A stretch of 64,000 bases of DNA, taken from assembly GCA_018340805.1 (NCBI GenBank), contig JACMZG010001863.1:55178429-55242428 (forward strand). Reading direction: 5' to 3'. Shown in pieces: positions 56,626-64,000 of this stretch (the stretch's first letter is position 1; every line of letters begins with the position of its first letter). Both the position numbers and the translations under genes were made by a program. The notes under the pieces are model-generated. The model did no database searches. It worked only from the letters and a program-made list of their open reading frames with translations, and was not told the DNA's origin. This DNA is from Microvelia longipes (lineage: Eukaryota > Arthropoda > Insecta > Hemiptera > Veliidae).

Positions 56626-56719
56626 TTTATTATGATATTAGATCTTTATACTTTAGATTATTTATACTTAATTTAGGTCTTTATTATGATATTAAGATTT
56701 ATTATTGAAACAAGTTTAA

Positions 56720-57480
56720 ACTATCTAGCATAAATTCAATATATTCGATGATAACACACACACACTGACACTAACAGACAAACAACTTTGTGAAAACCCC
56801 TTAGGAGGGCTTGAAAACACCTGAAACGGATAATTCAAGTGAAATGAATCGAGGAGAGGAAAAGTGAAAATCGAGCACGGGGTGCGATAGAACTTTGCTT
56901 TGTCTGGTCGGTTTGAGGCGATTAAAGCTGACCTAAAGATTAAAGTCAATCTTTATGTTTAATTGCACAATCTGGAAAATATTTGTTTATGACTTCATTA
57001 ACCCGCAATAACGACAGCAAAATTTTCTAAAATTCATAAAAACGTGAAAATATTTGCCGATCGGTATGAGATTTGGGACTCATGTTGTCATATATATGAC
57101 CAACATTTGTGCTAAGTTTCACCTCATTATCAGCATTATACGTTTTTAAAAAATTGTAAGAAATCGAAAAATAATGCAATTTAGTTGAAAGTTGGTACAT
57201 GCCATTATAGAATGAATTAAGTTTCGTAATTAAGTTTAGTATATTAAGTTTCGTAATTAAGTTTAGTATATTAAGTTTCGTTTCAATACGACAAGCATAT
57301 CTGCGGATTTGGTTTGGCCATAAAAATTAAACAGCATTGAGCGGTCAGAGCCTGGATGAGTAACCGCTGGAAATAAAACGAATGTATTTACTATGTGAAG
57401 ACGAGCGAAGCGAGTCCGAAGTAGTGAATCCGATGCGGTGAGGAAAGTTCCGAGGTATCAGCATCCGTTTTTTTAAGTAT
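56720..57480 (+). repeat. R5S copies in head-to-head order, with 5S box
   Basis: 56720-56860 is an R5S end in minus orientation. 56940-57480 is a plus-oriented copy with TATGACTTCATTAACCCGCA, TTCACCTCATTATCAGCATT, TTTCGTTTCAATACGACAAG, the 5S-like box (57326-57371) and GACGAGCGAAGCGAGTCCGA. An internal duplication of AAGTTTCGTAATTAAGTTTAG lies at 57220-57270. Confidence 0.75.
57326..57371 (+). ncRNA. 5S-rRNA-like box in R5S
   Basis: ATTAAACAGCATTGAGCGGT then CAGAGCCTGGATGAGTAACC and GCTGG. This aligns to 5S rRNA ATTAAGCAGCGTCGGGC ... GGTTAGTACTTGGATGGGTGACCGCTTGG with the A-box and C-box regions recognisable. Confidence 0.65.
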
Positions 57481-58019
57481 AATTTTTAATATATGAAATT
57501 ATACGGGGAGAATTTACAAAATTAGTGAGATGTCACTTTTCCTATCAATTAAAACCCGCATAACTCAAATTCATTATAAAATGTCAATTTATGTCAAAAT
57601 TTTAATCGATTTGTTTGTCCAAAAACTGGATCAAGAATAAAAAGATGTTTAAACGTCGTCATCAATATACATAATGTATAGAGAACAAGAGTTGTCTTCA
57701 AGCATGCTTAAACTAAGCTCAAGAACAAAGCCCCAGTACCTACTTGTACAGTACTTGACTCAGGACCCAATATTGGTCCCCCACCCGTTCCTTTGTCTTA
57801 TTCATATAGCTATTGTTGAGCATTAGAGAGCATTGGAGTGACTATTGTGTCTCTTACAGTCCTTTCAATGTAGATTTCCACAAATCGAAATGTTAAAAAG
57901 ACAATCCTATATCCTCCAGTAAAATCTATTTTTTACTTAATAAATTCTAAAATTTTTACTTTTTCCATTTGTGTTTCCACTTAAAATCCAAAACTGCCAT
58001 TTCACCTTAATTATCTGTT

Positions 58020-58735
58020 TTTGGAGTTTTTAAGACCTCCTGAGTTGTTTTTACAAAGTTGTCTGTCTGTATGTGTGTGCGAGTTATAATCGTAGAGTGC
58101 ATATGCTTGAGAGTTGAAACTTAGTGCACAAATCAATCTTTAGGTCTAATATGAATTGTATAAAAAAGCTGTATTTTTTATATTATTGTTTTTATAAAAC
58201 TATTTTGTATTGTTTTTTTGGTGATAAATAAATTAAAAAAATAATTGTGCTGTCCGGAAAATTAGTTTTATATGACGTCTTAAACTTGCAATAATGACTC
58301 AACAAATTCATAAGAACGCGGAAAATGTTTCGACTGACTCAAAATGTAGGACGCATGTAGTCATATATAAAACGCAACATAAGTGCCAATTTTCATTTCA
58401 ACTAATGCTGATAGTTTAATTTTTAAGAATAGACTAAATAAAAAAAATATAAAAATAATTAAATTAAGTAGAAATTTGTTACGAGAATATCCTTTTGCGT
58501 ATTAAATAATTATACAAAATTTCGTTTCAATACGGCAAGTGTATATTCGATTTTTGTTGGATCTCAAAATTTAACCAATATCGAGCGATATCAGTACATA
58601 GATGGGTGACCTCTAGAATTAATTTCCTGTCCGAGAAGGAGTGAAGCGAATCCGAAGTAGTGAGGATCAGGGTTACAAATCCGATGTGGGAAGTAAACAT
58701 TCCGGGATACTTTGTACCTGATTTTTAGAAGTTTA
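58020..58735 (+). repeat. R5S repeat copy
   Basis: TTTAAGACCTCCTGAGTTGT, CTGTCTGTATGTGTGTGCGA, GAAACTTAGTGCACAAATCA, TATGACGTCTTAAACTTGCA, TTTCGTTTCAATACGGCAAG, the 5S-like box, then GAGGATCAGGG and ACATTCCGGGATACTTTGTA. It has an AT-rich insertion at 58160-58250. Confidence 0.75.
58570..58616 (+). ncRNA. 5S-rRNA-like box in R5S
   Basis: TTTAACCAATATCGAGCGAT then ATCAGTACATAGATGGGTGA and CCTCTAG; the GATGGGTGACC C-box core is exact. Confidence 0.6.
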
Positions 58736-58843
58736 TATTTACCCGATAAAGTATAATTCGTATAGTTTATCCACGTGAAAAAAAATTGCTAGTGAAAAGG
58801 TTTATAAAAGAAGACAGCAGTCAAAATATAGTTGAAAAACAAC

Positions 58844-58884
58844 TACCGAGCTTTCAACCAGGGATCCTGGTCGTCATCAGGGTA
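58844..58884 (-). ncRNA. Hammerhead-ribozyme-like motif (HH family 5), left
   Basis: Minus strand: TACC, CTGATGA, extra C, 7-bp stem GACCAGG/CCTGGTT around ATC, GAA, palindrome AGCT, C, GGTA. Identical in plan to the copy at 59644-59684. Confidence 0.65.
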
Positions 58885-59643
58885 AATCGATTTATTAAAA
58901 CACAAATAACACGACTATACTCATTAAACTAAAAAATATACAATATTAAATAATGCATAGAGATATATACTAGAGGGAGCATAGCCTATCTTAATACATT
59001 GAGAGGCCTGAAACATTTTTGGTGGGGCTCTCAGGGGCTCTGTGTAACCTCATTGAAACCTCCTCCAAGAGGGAGTTGAGGTTATAATTAATCAATTGTT
59101 TTGGGCTTCCTACAGATTGTTTGTGTTGTGATTTGTATTTTAAACATTCTACTATATAATTTACTGTTTTTTGTTATGTTTATTTGATGATAATGATAAT
59201 CGAATGTGGTCAGGTTACTTTTTCGATGTTTCAAAATTCAACCAATTGGGCCCCTCTAGTAATATATCTCTATGAAATAATGTAAGAGAAAACAACAAAA
59301 GATAAGAGTTATCAAAATGAAGGTAACATAAGATTAGAGAAGAGCAGAGTAACTAAAAGTTATAACCGCAACACAATGAGATTACATCAAAACATGGAGA
59401 AAATTGAAAGACAATGAATAATGTACAAACATGAATAACTATGGAAAAAACAACAAATAAGTACCAAACACGTAAACAACCAAAAATTAAAAGATTACTT
59501 AACACATTTAAGTATGTTGGAATACATGTTACTCAAAGTTTTAGTATCTTGTTTCTTATTCATTGAGTTCTTATCAGTTTGATATTGTATATTTTTTAGT
59601 TTAATGTTTATAGTCTTGTTGTTAATGTTTTAATAAATCTATT

Positions 59644-59684
59644 TACCCTGATGACGACCAGGATCCCTGGTTGAAAGCTCGGTA
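59644..59684 (+). ncRNA. Hammerhead-ribozyme-like motif (HH family 5), right
   Basis: TACC 59644-59647, CTGATGA 59648-59654, extra C 59655, GACCAGG 59656-59662, loop ATC, CCTGGTT 59666-59672, GAA 59673-59675, palindrome AGCT 59676-59679, C 59680, GGTA 59681-59684. Stem I is 4 bp and stem II 7 bp with one G-U. Cleavage would be predicted after 59680. Confidence 0.65.
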
Positions 59685-59745
59685 GTTGTTTTTCAACTAT
59701 ATTTGGACTGCTGTCTTCTTTTATAAACCATTTCACTAATTAATT

Positions 59746-60735
59746 TTTTACAGTCCATTAATACCTCTTTTGTTCAATAAAATTGCTTTTATTAAACTTT
59801 TTAAAGCCTGAAGTATAGTTTTAACAAGAAAACACCTTGTGGATAAAGTTTAATAACTCATTTCTTGTGTGTACTAACATTAATTATTTGATTACAAACT
59901 TCTGAGTCTATATACATCAGTATAGAACTAAATTAAACATATATTTTACAGCAAAATTAGTTAAAACTTCCATTAATACTTAAGGCTAAGTTAGTTTGTT
60001 ATTTCTTGTTATTTATTCTGTATTATCTATAGAATTACAGAACTTTTCGCCTCGCTAAATCTATCTTTAAGATGCACGAATTAATTACGCTTTTATAATA
60101 TTTAAATTTGATTAAAAGTTTTAATGGATCTTGATGATGTTTCAGATTCGAGGAACGGGCCATGTGGCCGAACAATTTATCATCTGGGTAAGTTTGAACT
60201 TATTATGGGTTTTAGGTAAACTCAATAAGTACAAAGTATGATTAATTAGTACTTATAAGTCTTAAGAAAGTTTAAAGTATTATCAAAATCACAATGTTTA
60301 GACTAAAAGATAATGATTTTATTAATTCTACTATGCAATGTTCACAATTGATCCATCTTAAATACAATCTATAGTTTATTAATTTGATTTTTGGTCTCCA
60401 TGATACTTCTATAGTTTATAGGTTAGGACACTGAAGAGACTTTTATGGGTTGTTAAATTATTTTATTAATTTCATACAATATTTTGCTCGTAATCGCCAA
60501 GCATATTCATGTTACACAATCTACAAAACGGAAAAGAAAATTACTAATCCTACCAATAGTCAAGTTATTACAATAAACTTAGTTAAGTCATGCTGGATAA
60601 ATAAAGGCTTAAAAAGGCTTAAAAATAACTTACAGTTAAGATGAGTTAGGAGAAATCTAACTACGTCATTACTATAGTTATAGTAGGTATTCGTAGTAAA
60701 AGGAGGTACTAACAATAAATTCCAAATGGACACTG
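59746..60735. other. AT-rich spacer with a possible microexon
   Basis: Apart from the segment at 60146-60187, no gene or repeat is recognised. The frame at 60450-60644 is Lys/Asn/Ile-rich and likely chance. Confidence 0.4.
60146..60187 (+). CDS. Candidate 42-bp microexon
   Basis: TTGATGATGTTTCAG precedes and GGTAAGTTTG follows a GC-richer 42-bp segment (ATTCGAGGAACGGGCCATGT and so on), open in all three frames. The donor is near-perfect. Against it, CGGGCCATGTGGCCG resembles the RL repeat phrase GCGGCCACAT, so the segment may be repeat-derived. No neighbouring exon is identified. Confidence 0.2.
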
Positions 60736-60739
60736 AGCA

Positions 60740-61235
60740 TGGACTACATTTTTCCTGCGTCTAGAGGTCTATGGTACATATTTTTCCTGCGACTGGATGT
60801 CTATAGTACATATTTTTCCTGCGACTGGATGTCTATAGTACATATTTTTCCTGCGACTAGAGGTCTATGTTACATATTTTTCCTGCAACTGGATGTCTAT
60901 AGTACATATTTTTTCTGTGACTAGAGGTCTATAATACATATTATTCCTGCAACTGGGGGTCTATGGTACATATTTTTCCTGCAACTGGATGTCTATAGTA
61001 CATATTTTTTCTGTGACTAGAGGTCTATGGTACATATTTTTCCTGCAACTGGATGTCTATAGTACATATTTTTTCTGTGACTAGAGGTCTATGGTACATA
61101 TTTTCCTGCAACTGGTCTATGGTATATATTCCTTGCAACTAAAGGTATATGGTACATATTTTTCCTGCGACTTGAGGTCTATGGTACATATTTTTCCTGC
61201 GACTGGAGGTCTAAAATACATATTTTCCCTTACTT
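60740..61235. repeat. 33-bp minisatellite
   Basis: About 15 copies of CCTGCGACTGGATGTCTATA plus GTACATATTTTT, with an alternating AGAGGTCTATGG variant. As 33 is divisible by three, short Tyr/Phe-rich frames stay open; they are artefacts. Confidence 0.95.
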
Positions 61236-61328
61236 TCTCTGTTAATTTTCCTAGGTGTCTCTCGCACAATTACATTGTGTCAACTATTTATGTTCTGCGA
61301 ATCTCAGTTGTATCAAATGATATAAATT
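61236..61328. repeat. RD element terminus
   Basis: TTTTCCTAGGTGTCTCTCGC, ACATTGTGTCAACTATTTAT and GTATCAAATGATATAAA match the RD end at 56525-56615. Confidence 0.7.
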
Positions 61329-61329
61329 T

Positions 61330-61920
61330 AAGTAAACGTCTATAAATGTAATCGTGCTTATAAGCTAAGCTCTTATATCCCTACATCAACTCCAGTCGGA
61401 TTATAAATATCCACATGAAAACCTTTTGGAATTCATTTGAATGGAAATGAAGAGTTTTCATTTTTCTTCGGTAAAAAAAGGGCAATATTATTTTTAATAA
61501 AGTTGAAGCTGAAGAGATGTCGACATCGGTTTTAATGTAAACATAACATTTTATTAAAAGTTTCAAGATTGGACTTTTTAAGTTTTCGAAGCTAAGTTTT
61601 CAATATTTCTACCCTTTTTCTACTTTTCATTAAGTCTGAAGCAGATTATCCTTTAGAGGTTTCTTTAAGGAAACAGAAAGGGGGAGTAGTGTTCGAGTTA
61701 TCATTCATGAATTCACCCCACAGTGTGTCCAATATTGGCTTTCAAGCCTGTAATAAAGAAAACCTATCGAATGAGTGTCAAACAACCAGAAATAACTCTT
61801 GGATTATTGATAACACTTGTAAAATCAGTGTTGTGGAATTCTAAGTAGGGCTTACATCTGTTACGTTATCATTCTATGTGGTTTAGAAAAAAAATAGTTT
61901 ATAAAAACGATGTAGAAGTG
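61330..61920. other. Spacer
   Basis: No supported gene. The minus-strand frame at 61381-61566 is unsupported. Confidence 0.4.
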
Positions 61921-61998
61921 ATTAAAAATCGGGTACGGGGTACCTCGGAACTTTTCCTCATTAATTGGATTCGCTACGCTCGTCCTACTTCGGACTAG

Positions 61999-62171
61999 GC
62001 CCGTTCCCAGGTAGGGGTTAAGGGGGGCATTGCACCCCCCCCCCAGAAAAAATGTCGCCCCCTTTGACGAAGTAGATTTTAGTGAAACACATCTACAGCC
62101 TTGTAAATGTAAGATTCCCCCCCCCTTTAGGGATTGGTCCTCCCCCCACGAGTTTTGGCTGGCTAGGGGCC
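61999..62171. mobile_element. GGCCCGTAGCCAGG-type short element in R5S
   Basis: Begins AGGCCCGTTCCCAGGTAGGG and ends GGCTGGCTAGGGGCCT, with long C runs inside (62034-62044, 62117-62125). The ends resemble the widespread invertebrate repeats with CAGGCCCGTAGCCAGG termini, usually attributed to hAT-like transposons. A partial relative starts at 45789. Confidence 0.6.
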
Positions 62172-62357
62172 TGCTTCGCTTGTCCTCAAAAAATACAAGT
62201 CTTTAAATACAGCAACACGTAATCGGACTTAGTACATACTGTACAGTATGTACAGACGAGTACGAACAATACATAGACAATACAATACATAGAACAAGTC
62301 CTTGTGTTCTATTCGGACTCGCTTCGCTTTGCTTGTCCTCAGGTAGTAAATACATTT

Positions 62358-62404
62358 CCAGCGGTCACCCAACCAGGCGCTGAACACGTCCGTTGCTGCT
62401 TAAC
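62358..62404 (-). ncRNA. 5S-rRNA-like box in R5S
   Basis: Minus strand: GTTAAGCAGCAACGGACGTG, TTCAGCGCCTGGTTGGGTGA, CCGCTGG. Close to 5S rRNA across the A-box and C-box regions. Confidence 0.68.
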
Positions 62405-62519
62405 TTTTATAATCCAACAAAAAATCATAGATGTACTTGTTGTATTGAAACGAAAGTGGTATAAGCAGTAGTTTATACCAATAGAATGTTTAAAATACAG
62501 AACACTAACAATGTGCGGA

Positions 62520-62630
62520 AATCAGAAGAGGAATGATTTATTATAACCTTAACTTACTCTTAATGAGCTCACCCAAAGTTTATAAAAGATGTCTCAAGCA
62601 TACCAATGTATTAGGATAGGCTATGCCTCC
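62520..62630 (-). repeat. RC fragment
   Basis: GAATGATTTATTATAACCTT, ACTTACTCTTAATGAGCTCA and ATGTATTAGGATAGGCTATG match in reverse complement the interior of the 58795-59745 element (58985-59110). Confidence 0.55.
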
Positions 62631-62631
62631 G

Positions 62632-62810
62632 CTATAGTACGACACAAGGCTAAAATCAAAAGACAGCATGGGAAAATAGTCTTGAGGAACCAATAAGGTT
62701 AGCCTAATTTGAAATTGAGGGCGTGGTGTAACATCATTGACTAACCTCATGGCTCCCTCGCATTATTTTACCACGCTGTCAACTGATTTTAGCCGTGTGT
62801 CGTACTACAG
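62632..62810. mobile_element. RG MITE, second copy
   Basis: CTATAGTACGACACAAGGCT at the left and TTAGCCGTGTGTCGTACTAC at the right are inverted. The interior (AATTTGAAATTGAGGGCGTG) matches the copy in the Otx intron at 7943-8151. Confidence 0.85.
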
Positions 62811-63139
62811 TAACATATCACTATGCGGGAGTAATAGTTAATTTAAACCTGAAGATTGACCCGGTAGTTTGATAGTGATAAGAGAGTAACGTGCCAGAGG
62901 TATGCGAGACAGAAATGAAACACGAAGCCAGTAAAGAAGCCTCACAATTCTCTGTCTAATTCAACAAACGAGTCTATCTAACGTCTCCTACCTTGTAACT
63001 AATTCCCTTTATCAGTCAAATAAATGTTCAGTTTGAAATGTATATTTATTTACTGTCGCAAACTAGCGACAGTAAACAGGGCAAAATAATTCGAATGAAA
63101 CATATCAAAAAGACCATAAAACATATACATTGATATATA
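62811..63139. other. Spacer
   Basis: Contains a small inverted repeat TACTGTCGCAAACTAGCGACAGTA (63051-63074). No gene recognised. Confidence 0.4.

Positions 63140-64000
<861 letters not shown>

Larger units (their letters stand above)
58795..59745. mobile_element. HH foldback element, about 950 bp, best preserved
   Basis: Left arm 58795-58960 (TGAAAAGGTTTATAAAAGAA, CAGCAGTCAAAATATAGTTG, AACAACTACCGAGCTTTCAA, CACGACTATACTCATTAAAC) is inverted at 59577-59745. The interior holds an RC segment (59035-59115, TGTGTAACCTCATTGAAACC) and A-rich DNA without a gene. Both arms carry an intact hammerhead-like motif pointing outward. Confidence 0.85.
61925..62460 (-). repeat. R5S repeat copy interrupted by a second element
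   Basis: GGGTACCTCGGAACTTTTCC, GGATTCGCTACGCTCGTCCT, interruption at 61999-62171, CTTCGCTTGTCCTC, CGGACTCGCTTCGCTTTGCT, the 5S-like box (62358-62404), TATTGAAACGAAAGTGG. The repeat is cut exactly within CTACTTCGGACT|CGCTTCGCT. Confidence 0.8.

Overview
The window looks like nuclear DNA of an arthropod, most likely an insect; the order cannot be settled from sequence alone. It is about 70% A+T and gene-poor, with introns, long (TA)n tracts, minisatellites and many short dispersed repeats. There are no operons, ribosome binding sites or other prokaryotic features. The only gene I recognise with confidence is the 3'-terminal exon of an Otx/orthodenticle homeobox gene (8212-8640, + strand). The rest of that gene must lie upstream of the window. 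The other coding calls are weak: a two-exon candidate on the minus strand (23940-24309), a possible internal exon (38092-38427), a possible exon pair around a minisatellite (13261-13311 and 14498-14709), and a few short open frames.

Layout. 1-8.2 kb: repeats, TA tracts, a 42-bp and a 35-bp minisatellite, and a foldback element, all upstream of or inside the last Otx intron. 8.2-9.4 kb: Otx terminal exon and presumed 3' UTR. 9.4-23.9 kb: AT-rich spacer, foldback elements, and 40-, 55-, 25- and 23-bp minisatellites. 23.9-25.5 kb: the densest coding-like patch. 25.5-43 kb: minisatellites, tRNA-derived SINE copies, nested foldback elements and TA tracts. 43-56 kb: mostly single-copy AT-rich DNA with scattered repeats. 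56-64 kb: repeat-rich, with a 33-bp minisatellite and the best-preserved foldback element.

Repeat families, named here for use in the entries. R5S: composite dispersed repeat containing a 5S-rRNA-like box. HH: foldback or dispersed elements carrying a hammerhead-ribozyme-like motif. SIN-L: tRNA-derived SINE with a Ser/Leu-like head. RD: TIR element whose ends read AATTGTGCGAGAGACACCTA. RG: about 200-bp MITE with TIR TAGTACGACACACGGCT. RH: about 680-bp palindrome. RF: about 500-bp repeat rich in GATC. RI: repeat whose 3' end runs into ACATACATA and then (TA)n. RJ: about 190-bp palindrome. RE: short palindrome around GTTCAACCC. RC: repeat containing GTAACCTCATTG. RK and RL: GC-rich short repeats.

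The most unusual signal is the HH set. Five sequence-unrelated repeat families share one secondary-structure plan: a 3-4 bp helix, CUGANGA, one extra base, a hairpin, GAA, a 4-6 nt palindrome, one base, and the partner strand of the first helix. All three helices change sequence between families while staying paired. That is the signature of hammerhead ribozymes, here with short, possibly dimer-forming stem III. The second notable signal is the 5S-like box (internal pol III promoter region) inside R5S copies. Minisatellites and TA tracts repeatedly abut or sit inside these mobile elements, so much of the simple-sequence content may have arisen from them.
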